NCBI GenBank assembly: GCA_938041455.1
Contig: CALITO010000023.1
Location: 1 to 64,000, forward strand
Direction: 5' to 3'
Source: an uncultured bacterium
Lineage (GTDB): Bacteria; Armatimonadota; JACIXR01
Length of the DNA: 64,000 nt
The notes under the pieces were generated by a model. It had not been told where the DNA came from. It saw only the letters and a program-made list of their open reading frames with translations, and did not search any database. Position 1 is the stretch's first letter; every line of letters begins with the position of its first letter. Of this stretch, positions 47,333 to 55,871 are shown one piece after another. Made by a program: the position numbers and the translations under genes.

Positions 47333-49351
47333 ATGTTTCTTTTCCCCCTTCTGCTATTCGCAATTTCTAACGGCAATAGCATAAGCTGGTTAAAAGCCCA
47401 CTTCATCGAGGGAACCTTGCCACCTTTCTCCTTTGTCTACAATGGACAACCCTCTCCTCAATTTATCAGGGAATGGGATTTCCAGCAAGAGAAAGTAAGG
47501 GAAAATTCAAGCAAAGGGGAGTGGCGTTTCACATATACCGACCCTAAAACGGGCTTACAAGTGCGTTGCGAGGTAACCATATTCAAGGATTTTCCCGTCC
47601 TGGAATGGGTGCTTAAATTCAAAAATACGGGGAAGGAAGATACACCAATCATAGCCAATATCCAGGCTTTGGATTGCCTCTTTAAGGGGAAAGGGGAAGC
47701 CATCTTACATTATGCAAAGGGAAGCAATGCCCAACGGGATGACTTCGCCCCCCTTCAAGAACCACTTAAACCCAACACTTCCCTTAAGATAAGCCCCCTC
47801 GGTGGACGCTCCTCCAATACTACCGCTCTCCCTTTCTTCAATCTCCAAGTGGAGGAAATGGGAGGGGTAATTATTGGGATAGGTTGGTCGGGGCAGTGGG
47901 CGTTATCGCTCGAAAGAAAAGAGGAAGGGGTAATTATAAAAGCAGGAATGGAACTCACTCATTTTAAACTTCACCCAGGGGAGGAGATAAGAACTCCCCG
48001 CATAATGCTCCTCTTTTGGCAAGGTGAAGATTTTGTGGGGTCTCAAAATCTCCTCCGCAGGTTCCTAATAGCTCATCATATTCCCAAAATAAATAACGAA
48101 CCTGTTACATTGCCTTTCTCTTGTAGTTCCTCGGGCCCACCCGAGGAAGCTAACAAGGCAAGCGTAGAAAACCAGTTGGAGTTCGTTAAACCCTTTATCC
48201 AACACTACGGCGTGGAGTTCCTCTGGATAGATGCGGGGTGGTTTGAGGGGGGTTGGCCGAATGGGGTGGGGAACTGGTTTCCCCGTAAGGATGGGTTCCC
48301 TCAGGGATTTCGCCCTTTGACCGAAGCTATAAAGAAGATGGGAATGAAAGGGCTCATCCTGTGGTTTGAACCGGAGAGAGTCTTTCAAGATAGCTGGTTA
48401 GACAAGGAGCACCCCAATTGGGTCCTCCGATTACCCGGCAATCCCAATGGGCTCCTGGACTTGGGGAACGAGGAAGCATTGAAATGGCTTACCGAGCATA
48501 TATCAAATATGATAGAAAGGGAAGGGATAAGCATATATAGACAGGATTTCAATATGGACCCGCTACCCTATTGGCGTTTAGCTGACCCACCTGATAGGCA
48601 GGGAATAAGCGAGATTCGGCATATAGAGGGTTTGTATAGGCTTTGGGATGAGCTACTCAAGCGCCATCCTGGTTTGATAATAGATAACTGTGCTTCCGGG
48701 GGAAGGCGTATAGACCTTGAGACGCTTTCCCGAAGTGTTATGCTCTGGCGCACAGATTACCACTACTTCGAACCTAACGGTCAGCAGTGTCATCTATACG
48801 GGATAAGCTTCTACCTTCCCACAACTGCGACAAGCTGCGGCTACCCCAGCGCCTACCTCTTCCGAAGCGCTATGGGTAATGGAATGGGCATCTGGGTCCC
48901 CTGGAACCCCTCTGCTCCCTATGAAATATATCGCCAGTTTCTCCCCTCAATGGTAGATTGGGAACCTTCTCAACCTTTCCCTTTAGAATTAGCCAAGGGA
49001 CTTATTGAAGAGTTTAAAAGGGCGCGGGATTTCTTCTACGGCGATTACTACCCGTTATCGCCCTATAACACATCTGACAATGCCTGGCTTGCTTACCAGT
49101 TTCACAGAGACGATTTGGGCGGAGGAATAATGCTCCTCTTCCGTAGGCAGAACTGCCCTCAGGAAGATTTTCTCCTCCAATTCAGGGGACTTGAAACAGA
49201 TTCTCGTTATGAACTACTCATCAGCGACGATAGATTGTATAAAAAGAAGAGAATAATCAGGGGTAAACAATTGATGGAAGGGATCACCTTGTCAGTCAAA
49301 GAATCCCCCGGTTCACTGCTCATCTTTTATAAAAGAGTTCCTGGAAAATGA
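47333..49351 (+). CDS. Alpha-galactosidase-like GH36 glycosidase
   Basis: A 672-residue GH36 enzyme. An N-terminal beta-sandwich (about 15-270) precedes a TIM barrel with WIDAGWFEGGWPN (about 303), the nucleophile Asp405 in RQDFNMDP and acid/base Asp475 in WRTDYHY, then a C-terminal beta domain. It hydrolyses alpha-galactosides such as raffinose-type sugars. A hydrophobic N-terminus (about 1-12) could be a short signal peptide. Confidence 0.92.
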   Translation: MFLFPLLLFAISNGNSISWLKAHFIEGTLPPFSFVYNGQPSPQFIREWDFQQEKVRENSSKGEWRFTYTDPKTGLQVRCEVTIFKDFPVLEWVLKFKNTGKEDTPIIANIQALDCLFKGKGEAILHYAKGSNAQRDDFAPLQEPLKPNTSLKISPLGGRSSNTTALPFFNLQVEEMGGVIIGIGWSGQWALSLERKEEGVIIKAGMELTHFKLHPGEEIRTPRIMLLFWQGEDFVGSQNLLRRFLIAHHIPKINNEPVTLPFSCSSSGPPEEANKASVENQLEFVKPFIQHYGVEFLWIDAGWFEGGWPNGVGNWFPRKDGFPQGFRPLTEAIKKMGMKGLILWFEPERVFQDSWLDKEHPNWVLRLPGNPNGLLDLGNEEALKWLTEHISNMIEREGISIYRQDFNMDPLPYWRLADPPDRQGISEIRHIEGLYRLWDELLKRHPGLIIDNCASGGRRIDLETLSRSVMLWRTDYHYFEPNGQQCHLYGISFYLPTTATSCGYPSAYLFRSAMGNGMGIWVPWNPSAPYEIYRQFLPSMVDWEPSQPFPLELAKGLIEEFKRARDFFYGDYYPLSPYNTSDNAWLAYQFHRDDLGGGIMLLFRRQNCPQEDFLLQFRGLETDSRYELLISDDRLYKKKRIIRGKQLMEGITLSVKESPGSLLIFYKRVPGK

Positions 49352-49466
49352 GCATTTTAGAGAGGAAAACTCAAAATGTTTTGACTATCTGGCATAAATT
49401 TTTCTGGACGGTTTTATCATTTATAGGTAATATTCTTCAAAACTTTCATAAGGAGGTTATGTGGAG

Positions 49467-49652
49467 ATGAAAGTGAAAATCGACAGAGAGATGTGCATAG
49501 GCTGCGGACTTTGTGAGGAGAGCTGTCCGGAGGTATTCGCACTTGACGACGAGGGGAAAGCTTATGTTCTACCTGACGCCGACCTCTCGGATTGCGACTT
49601 GGAAGAGGTGGCTAACTCCTGCCCGGCAGATGCCATCACGGTTGAGGATTAA
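49467..49652 (+). CDS. Single-cluster 4Fe-4S ferredoxin
   Basis: A 61-residue ferredoxin of the Thermotoga type: CIGCGLCEESCP near residues 10-21 and a distant SCPADAI cysteine near 53, which gives one 4Fe-4S cluster plus possibly a disulfide pair. It carries electrons in the cytoplasm. I prefer ATG 49467 over GTG 49461 because of spacing from AAGGAGGT. Confidence 0.92.
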   Translation: MKVKIDREMCIGCGLCEESCPEVFALDDEGKAYVLPDADLSDCDLEEVANSCPADAITVED

Positions 49653-49685
49653 CCCTTCCTCCTTTTCGTTGAGAATGCCACAGAC

Positions 49686-49711
49686 CAACGAGCTGGACAT
49701 CCAGCTCGTTG
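49686..49711. other. Perfect inverted repeat downstream of ferredoxin
   Basis: CAACGAGCTGGA and TCCAGCTCGTTG form a 12-bp perfect palindrome around two bases. No uridine run follows on either strand, so it may be an operator, a processing hairpin or a non-canonical terminator. Confidence 0.6.
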
Positions 49712-49744
49712 ATCTTATGAGATCAAGCTTTATCATGTGAGAGA

Positions 49745-51340
49745 ATGCTTTATGGAAGGCAAAATTGCCCTGTTGAGATAGTTCTTGAGACTGCGAAGGC
49801 TTACGCTGACCCCTTCAACGACATAGAACTGGACCTATTATTCACAGATCCCGAGGGAAAGGAGCAGAAGGTTCCAGCCTTTTGGGCAGGGGGTGGATGC
49901 TGGAAGGTCCGTTACTCTTCCCCTAAGTTGGGACGCCACGAGTGGCGCTCCATCGCATCTGATCCTACTAACTCCGATCTCCACGACCGGAGGGGTTCTC
50001 TGGAAATTTTGCCTTACGAAGGGACTAACCCCCTCCTTCGCCACGGGCGTCTATGTGTGAGCGCTAATCGCAAGTTCCTCCAACACATAGATGGCACCCC
50101 TTTCTTTTGGCTAGCCGATACCTGGTGGATGGGCTTATGTAAAAGATGGAGCTTCCCGGGTGATTTTTCCACCCTCGTTGCGGATAGAGTCGGTAAAGGC
50201 TTTACCGTTATCCAGATTGTCGCTGGACTTTATCCCGATATGCCCCCGTTCGACGAAAGAGGTGCCAACGAAGCGGGCTTCCCTTGGGAGGAAGGGTTCT
50301 CCCGTATCAACCCCTCCTATTTTGATATGGTTGACCTGCGCATCCATCATCTTGTCAAATCTGGACTTCTTCCTTGTGTTGTTGGTTGCTGGGGTTTTTA
50401 TCTTCCTTGGTTGGGTATAGAGAAAATGAAAAAGCATTGGCGATACATCGTCGCCCGTTATGGTGCCTATCCTGTGGTTTGGTGTCTGGCTGGAGAAGGG
50501 GTAATGCCTTATTATCTTTCCAAAGAACCCCAAAAGGAGAGTGAATTTCAGAAGAAAGGTTGGACAGAGGTCGCTCGCTATGTGAGGGAAATAGACCCCT
50601 ATCATCATCCCATCACAATTCATCCCACAGACAGTGCTCGTAATCAACTGGAAGATCCCTCGCTACTTGACATAGATATGCTTCAAACTGGACATAACGA
50701 TAGGTGGAGCATTCCCAATACCATTCGGCTTCTCAACTCCTCTTATTCAGCCCAGCCGAAACTCCCCCTTATAAATGGGGAAGTCTGCTACGAGGGAATT
50801 GGTGAAGCTTGTAGGCAGGAAATACAAAGATTTATGTTTTGGGTTTCCTTTTTAGCCGGCGCTTGTGGGCATACTTATGGCGCGAATGGTATCTGGCAAG
50901 TTAACACAAAGGAGAAGCCATTCGGTCCCTCTCCCCATGGTATGTGTTGGGGTAACACCCCCTGGGAAGAAGCTTACCAACTCCCTGGTTCCTACCAATT
51001 AGGGTTAGCTAAGCGGTTACTTATGAGATATGAATGGTGGCGGTTTGAACCTCACCAGGATTGGGTCGAGCCCGCAGGCACGATGGAAAATTATAACGGG
51101 GGCTATGCAGGAGGAATTGAGAAGGAAGTGAGGGTTATATTCCTTCCCAGCGGCGTCTGGGGAGTAAAGGTAAAGGGATTGGAAAAGAATATTAAATATC
51201 GCGCCTTCCTCTTCAATCCAACCAATGGTGAAGAGTTGGAGATGGGCGAGGTAAGAGGGGATGGAGAAGGAAACTGGAAGCTTCCCGGGGTTCCCCCCAT
51301 CTTTCAAGATTGGGTAGTTGTTTTAGAGGCTCAGCGGTAG
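49745..51340 (+). CDS. DUF5060/DUF4038 glycoside hydrolase (GH140/apiosidase-like)
   Basis: A 531-residue protein: N-terminal DUF5060-type beta domain (about 5-90, PVEIVLETAKAYADPFND in pieces), a DUF4038/GH140-like TIM barrel (about 100-430) with FFWLADTWW, CLAGEG and INGEVCYEG segments where catalytic acids are expected, and a C-terminal beta domain (about 445-530). No signal peptide is visible, so it acts in the cytoplasm, probably on oligosaccharides. The exact linkage is unknown. Confidence 0.82.
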   Translation: MLYGRQNCPVEIVLETAKAYADPFNDIELDLLFTDPEGKEQKVPAFWAGGGCWKVRYSSPKLGRHEWRSIASDPTNSDLHDRRGSLEILPYEGTNPLLRHGRLCVSANRKFLQHIDGTPFFWLADTWWMGLCKRWSFPGDFSTLVADRVGKGFTVIQIVAGLYPDMPPFDERGANEAGFPWEEGFSRINPSYFDMVDLRIHHLVKSGLLPCVVGCWGFYLPWLGIEKMKKHWRYIVARYGAYPVVWCLAGEGVMPYYLSKEPQKESEFQKKGWTEVARYVREIDPYHHPITIHPTDSARNQLEDPSLLDIDMLQTGHNDRWSIPNTIRLLNSSYSAQPKLPLINGEVCYEGIGEACRQEIQRFMFWVSFLAGACGHTYGANGIWQVNTKEKPFGPSPHGMCWGNTPWEEAYQLPGSYQLGLAKRLLMRYEWWRFEPHQDWVEPAGTMENYNGGYAGGIEKEVRVIFLPSGVWGVKVKGLEKNIKYRAFLFNPTNGEELEMGEVRGDGEGNWKLPGVPPIFQDWVVVLEAQR

Positions 51341-51771
51341 GGGTATATTTGCCTGAGAATTTTGCAAAGGTAATAGGCAGCGGGGAGACGAGGGAGAGTT
51401 AAGAGCGTTTGAAGGGCTATATTAGAATGATGTGCCCAAGATAGCCGAAGGTAAATAGCGAGCATAAGGGAACCGAAGCCGAGAATATATAAAGAGAGAG
51501 TGAGGAAGAAAGCCCCCCAATGTCTTGCCTTGCGGTAGAAGTCCAGCATCTCATAGAATACAAGAGCAGAACCCAGGAGGAAAATAATGGCAAGCCACTC
51601 AACGCCTGCTCGCTGAAAGACATCAGCGAAGGGGAAAAGCGCCAAGGAGAGGAGGCGCAAGCCGAGCCTCAATCCGCCAGCAAAGCTTCTTATCCCCTCC
51701 CCCTTGGGGGCCTCTTTTTTCCCCGGAATTCTCTCTAATCTTTCCTTTTTACGCTTTTTCTTCTTACTCAT
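51331..51771 (-). CDS. Small membrane protein, unknown function
   Basis: A 146-residue protein with a very basic N-terminus (about 1-25, Lys/Arg-rich) and three hydrophobic segments (about 35-50, 60-75, 85-108). I do not recognise a family. It is convergent with the GH140-like gene, overlapping it by 10 bases. Confidence 0.6.
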   Translation of the reverse strand: MSKKKKRKKERLERIPGKKEAPKGEGIRSFAGGLRLGLRLLSLALFPFADVFQRAGVEWLAIIFLLGSALVFYEMLDFYRKARHWGAFFLTLSLYILGFGSLMLAIYLRLSWAHHSNIALQTLLTLPRLPAAYYLCKILRQIYPYR

Positions 51772-51860
51772 TTTGAATAATTCTTCCTCTCAAAGAAGCG
51801 GATGTCAAAGACTTTTAGGAGAAAAATGTTTATAATAAGGAGAAAAAGGAGGCGTTAAAG

Positions 51861-52640
51861 ATGAAATGGCGCTGGGAGTTCCTGACGGTCTCCGAATTTG
51901 AGGTAGCCCTTGAGAGAAGTGGGCGGGTGGCGATGATACCGATAGGCAGTTTGGAGACCCATGGCCCCCACCTACCTTTAGGAAATGATGGGCTGACAAT
52001 CGGCAAAATCGCCGATATGGTCGCACAAATAGAGCCAGTTGTCGTCCTCCCTACCCTCTTCTATACCCAATCCTATCAAGCCAAACTCCACCCAGGAGCA
52101 CTCTGCATCCACGCCGAGCTCCTTACAGCGCTTTTAGAGAACATCTGCGAGGAAGCTTACCGCAATGGCTTTGAGAAAATTGTCCTCCTCCACGGACACG
52201 GAGGAAATACCCCTGCTATGGAAGGATTCTTGAGAATCCTCGCCGATAAAGGGAAACCTTACTCCCTATATAGCATCCCGCCCTGGGCAGGGATGGGGGA
52301 ATTTATAGACCAGATCAAGGAAACGGAGAATGTAGGACACGCCTGCGAAATAGAAACAAGTATTTCCCTCTACCTTTTCCCTGAGGGAGTGAATATGGAG
52401 GCTGTTAGGGGAAAGGTTTTCCCAAAGCAAGAGGAATTGGATGTTTCTCCTGCATCTACCCCTGTTGACTGGATGGCTACCTGGCCTGAGGGTCCTATGG
52501 GAGACCCCTCTAAGGCGACGATTGAGAAGGGGGAGAAACTGGTTCAAAAATGGGTTGAGGTCATCGTTGACATCTTAAGAAGGATAAAGAATGACACCGT
52601 TGTGCCCAAACTTATGAGACAGCTCCGAGAGGCGAAATAA
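51861..52640 (+). CDS. Creatininase-family amidohydrolase
   Basis: A 259-residue metal-dependent amidohydrolase of the creatininase superfamily. The metal motifs GSLETHGPHLPLGND (about 29-43; Glu, His, Asp), HGHGGN (about 112-117) and GHACEIETS (about 155-163) are complete. Members act on creatinine, formamide or ring lactams; here the substrate is unreadable. A strong AAAAAGGAGGCG site precedes the ATG. It leads a four-gene operon. Confidence 0.92.
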   Translation: MKWRWEFLTVSEFEVALERSGRVAMIPIGSLETHGPHLPLGNDGLTIGKIADMVAQIEPVVVLPTLFYTQSYQAKLHPGALCIHAELLTALLENICEEAYRNGFEKIVLLHGHGGNTPAMEGFLRILADKGKPYSLYSIPPWAGMGEFIDQIKETENVGHACEIETSISLYLFPEGVNMEAVRGKVFPKQEELDVSPASTPVDWMATWPEGPMGDPSKATIEKGEKLVQKWVEVIVDILRRIKNDTVVPKLMRQLREAK

Positions 52641-52659
52641 GGATAAAGGAGGCGAGAAA

Positions 52660-53775
52660 ATGGAGGGCCCGAGAGGAACGAGAAAAGAAGAATTTGAGGA
52701 TTTGATAAAACTTGTCAACCTCGTCTTCAGACCAGAAAGCCAATCTATGCAAAGGGAATACGAGAGCATCTTTAATGAGGAGAACTTGGAGAATCTAAGA
52801 GTTATCGTGGAGGATGGAAAACCGGTCTCCCATATAGGGACACTGGAGAAGGAGGTGCTCATTTACAATTGCAAATCCAGAGTGGGTTTGGTCGGAGGTG
52901 TCTGCACCCATCCAGATTACCGAGGAAGAGGCTATGCGACACTGCTCCTCAACGATTGTATAAGGCGGTTCGATGAACGGGGCTGCGATTTTATGCTTGT
53001 CTCGGGCGCCCGAAGGCTATACGATTCCGCTGATTGCCTCTTCGTGGGAAATATTATCCGCTTGGAGATAATGAGAAGGGATTTGTGGAGGTTTGAGAGA
53101 AATAAAGACACCTCCATAGAGGATTTTAGCGAGGAGCATCTTGAAGATATGATGAAGGCTTACGAAAAGAAGAAGGTGAGGTTCGTCAGAGAAAGGAGGG
53201 ACTGGGAAATCGCCCTGCGCTGCGGTCAGGTTATGAATGCCCCTTCAGATTTCCTCATAGTAAAAAAGAGCAACCAATTCCGAAGTTATCTGATCGTCCA
53301 CTTCTCGGAGGGAAGAGGCGATGTCAGGGAATATGGTGGGGATAGGCAAGCTTTAATAGATGCTATTCCCATCCTTTTTGAGAAATACCATCTCGATGCC
53401 TTGATTTTTCCTGTTCCCTTTGAAGATAGCGAACTCGCAAGACCAATTCAGGACAGGGGCATCTACAGCTCTATAATGCCAGTTGCTGGCACCGTAAGGC
53501 TTCTGAACTTCGCTCGCTTTATGGAGAGAATCAGACCATACCTCAGGGAAAAATTGGGAGATATAGCAGAGGATTTGAGATTTGAGGAAAAGGAAGAGGA
53601 GTACAAAATCTCCCTGGGAAACGAGAATTTCATTATAAAAGGAAGAAGGGCAATGACCTGGACGATTCTATCTCGTCCGGGTGGATACGAAATCCCTGGT
53701 GAGGGGAGGCTTATCGAAGCCCTCAGGAATGCTTTACCCATTCCCTTCGTTTGGTATGGGATAAATTACATATGA
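52660..53775 (+). CDS. GNAT-family N-acetyltransferase (Eis-like)
   Basis: A 371-residue two-domain acetyltransferase. The N-terminal GNAT domain has the CoA loop VCTHPDYRGRGYA at about 86-98. The C-terminal domain (about 200-370) resembles the Eis-type second GNAT/sterol-carrier arrangement. The substrate is unknown. It starts 19 bases after the creatininase gene, in the same operon as two glycosidases. Confidence 0.85.
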   Translation: MEGPRGTRKEEFEDLIKLVNLVFRPESQSMQREYESIFNEENLENLRVIVEDGKPVSHIGTLEKEVLIYNCKSRVGLVGGVCTHPDYRGRGYATLLLNDCIRRFDERGCDFMLVSGARRLYDSADCLFVGNIIRLEIMRRDLWRFERNKDTSIEDFSEEHLEDMMKAYEKKKVRFVRERRDWEIALRCGQVMNAPSDFLIVKKSNQFRSYLIVHFSEGRGDVREYGGDRQALIDAIPILFEKYHLDALIFPVPFEDSELARPIQDRGIYSSIMPVAGTVRLLNFARFMERIRPYLREKLGDIAEDLRFEEKEEEYKISLGNENFIIKGRRAMTWTILSRPGGYEIPGEGRLIEALRNALPIPFVWYGINYI

Positions 53776-53787
53776 AGGAGTGAAAGA

Positions 53788-55848
53788 ATGAGTTTCTCTC
53801 GCAAATGGTTTGAAAAGGATTTCCGCCGAAACCTCGTGGATATGCATATTGAGGATTGGGATGAGCGTTTCCTCTCCCAACTCGAACCGCAAAGATATGT
53901 GGAGTTACTGAAGGTCGCTAGGGTCACCACAGCGATGATATACGCCAACTCCACTGTGGGCTATTGCTATTGGCCCACGAAAACGGGAAAGATGCACAGG
54001 GGGATAAAGGGAAGGGATGTTTTGGGCGAGTTGATAGATCTCTGTCATAAGGAAGGGATGAATGTCATCATCTATTATAGTCTCATCTATAATAACTGGG
54101 CTTACGATAAGGAACCCGATTGGCGAATGAGGCTCGCCGATGGGAGGGAAGCCAGGGCTTGGACGGGGCGTTATGGGGTTTGTTGCCCTAACTCAGGCTA
54201 TAGGGATTTCGCCCTGAGCCAAATAGAGGAACTCTGCCGGGACTATGAATTTGAAGGCTTCTTCTTTGATATGACCTTCTGGCCAATCGTCTGCTACTGC
54301 CAATCCTGCAGGGAACGTTTTCTTAAAGAGGTTGGTAAAGAACTACCCAAAGTAATAGATTGGGAGAATGCGGATTGGGTTGAGTTTCAAAGGAAGAGGG
54401 AGGAATGGCTATCCGAGTTCGCCCAACTCGTCACCAAGCAGGCGAAAAATCTTAAACCGGGCGTTTCTATTGAGCATCAGTTCTCCACCTGCGTTGCGAA
54501 TTGGGTGTTTGGGGTAACCCAAGCCATCTCGGAAGCGAGCGATTACTGCGGAGGAGATTTCTACGGGGGCGCCCTTCAGGAATCCTTTGTCTGCAAGCTC
54601 TACTACAACCTAACCAGAAACCAGCCATTTGAATTTATGACCAGTAGATGCATAAATATTAGCGACCATACGACTACTAAACCCAAGGAACTGCTGGAAG
54701 CGCAGGCATTCTCCGCCCTGGCTAACGGAGGAGCATTCCTCTTCATTGACGCAATTGACCCTACCGGAACTATGAACCAGAGGATATATAAGACGATGGG
54801 AGAAATATTTGAGAAACTCAGGGATTACGAAGAGTATATCGGCGGAGAACTCTGCCAGGATTTGGGGATTTATTTCAGTTTCGAGTCCAAGTTCGACCTA
54901 AATGACAACGGTAAGAGTGTTATGGAGACATCAGGCAGAGAACCCCACTTGGATTCAGCACTTAATGTGACGAAAAGTCTTATATATGCTCATATTCCCT
55001 TTGGGATAATAACGAAGAAAAACTTGGAAAACTTGAGAAAATACAAAGCCATAGTCTTGCCCAACCTCCTGATGATGGACGGGGAAGAAGCAGAGGCATT
55101 GAGGGATTATGTGTCCTCGGGCGGAAGGCTCTACGCAAGTTATTATGCATCCCTTTTGGATAAAAATGGCAATAAACGAGACTTTCTTCTCTCAGATGTT
55201 TTGGGAATTTCCTATATAGGTGAAACCAAGGAAGGTGTTACCTACATAAGTCCATCCAAAGAGCTCCCCGAACTCTTCGGCGATATAACTCCTCAAGCAC
55301 CCCTAATTCTCTTCCATCCCCAAGTAATAGCTGAAGCGTCCGACGGTGCGGAGACCATAGCAAGGATTTGCCTACCTTACACAGACCCCGTGGATAGAAC
55401 AAGGTTTGTCTCCATACATTCCAATCCTCCAGGGGTTATCGTAGATTATCCCGCGATTGTGAAGAATAAATTCGGAAAGGGAGAGGCAATATGGTGCGCT
55501 GGACCTTTGGAGATGGTAGACCAAGAAAGGCATAGGGAATTTTTCCTCAGATTGCTCAAATCACTGGTTAAAGAGGGCTTCTCCTTTGAAGCGAAGGCCC
55601 CGAAGTCTGTGGAGATAACCATGTTTAAAAGGGATGAAGGATACATCGTCAATCTCCTCAACTTCCAACCAGAACTCCCCAACATCCCCATAACGGGGAT
55701 TAAATTGAGAATTAAAATCGGAAATAAACCCATCTCCAAGGTGTTCATACTGCCTTCCGGAACTCCCCTCCCCTTTGAAATAGAAAACAACTACATAAAA
55801 GTTGAAATTCCCAGGGTAGATACATTTTTAATGTTAGGTATCCAATAA
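53788..55848 (+). CDS. GHL6-like glycosidase with GH42-type trimerisation domain
   Basis: A 686-residue cytoplasmic enzyme. The N-terminal part (about 1-330) has the hypothetical glycosyl hydrolase 6 (GHL6) look, with FRRNLVDMHIEDW near the start, IYYSLIYNNWA near 90 and the acidic FFFDMTFW near 158. A flavodoxin-like beta-galactosidase trimerisation domain (about 390-600) and a small beta C-terminus follow. No signal peptide. The preferred sugar is unknown. Confidence 0.82.
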   Translation: MSFSRKWFEKDFRRNLVDMHIEDWDERFLSQLEPQRYVELLKVARVTTAMIYANSTVGYCYWPTKTGKMHRGIKGRDVLGELIDLCHKEGMNVIIYYSLIYNNWAYDKEPDWRMRLADGREARAWTGRYGVCCPNSGYRDFALSQIEELCRDYEFEGFFFDMTFWPIVCYCQSCRERFLKEVGKELPKVIDWENADWVEFQRKREEWLSEFAQLVTKQAKNLKPGVSIEHQFSTCVANWVFGVTQAISEASDYCGGDFYGGALQESFVCKLYYNLTRNQPFEFMTSRCINISDHTTTKPKELLEAQAFSALANGGAFLFIDAIDPTGTMNQRIYKTMGEIFEKLRDYEEYIGGELCQDLGIYFSFESKFDLNDNGKSVMETSGREPHLDSALNVTKSLIYAHIPFGIITKKNLENLRKYKAIVLPNLLMMDGEEAEALRDYVSSGGRLYASYYASLLDKNGNKRDFLLSDVLGISYIGETKEGVTYISPSKELPELFGDITPQAPLILFHPQVIAEASDGAETIARICLPYTDPVDRTRFVSIHSNPPGVIVDYPAIVKNKFGKGEAIWCAGPLEMVDQERHREFFLRLLKSLVKEGFSFEAKAPKSVEITMFKRDEGYIVNLLNFQPELPNIPITGIKLRIKIGNKPISKVFILPSGTPLPFEIENNYIKVEIPRVDTFLMLGIQ

Positions 55849-55871
55849 ATATTAAGAGAGGAGGCGTGTAT

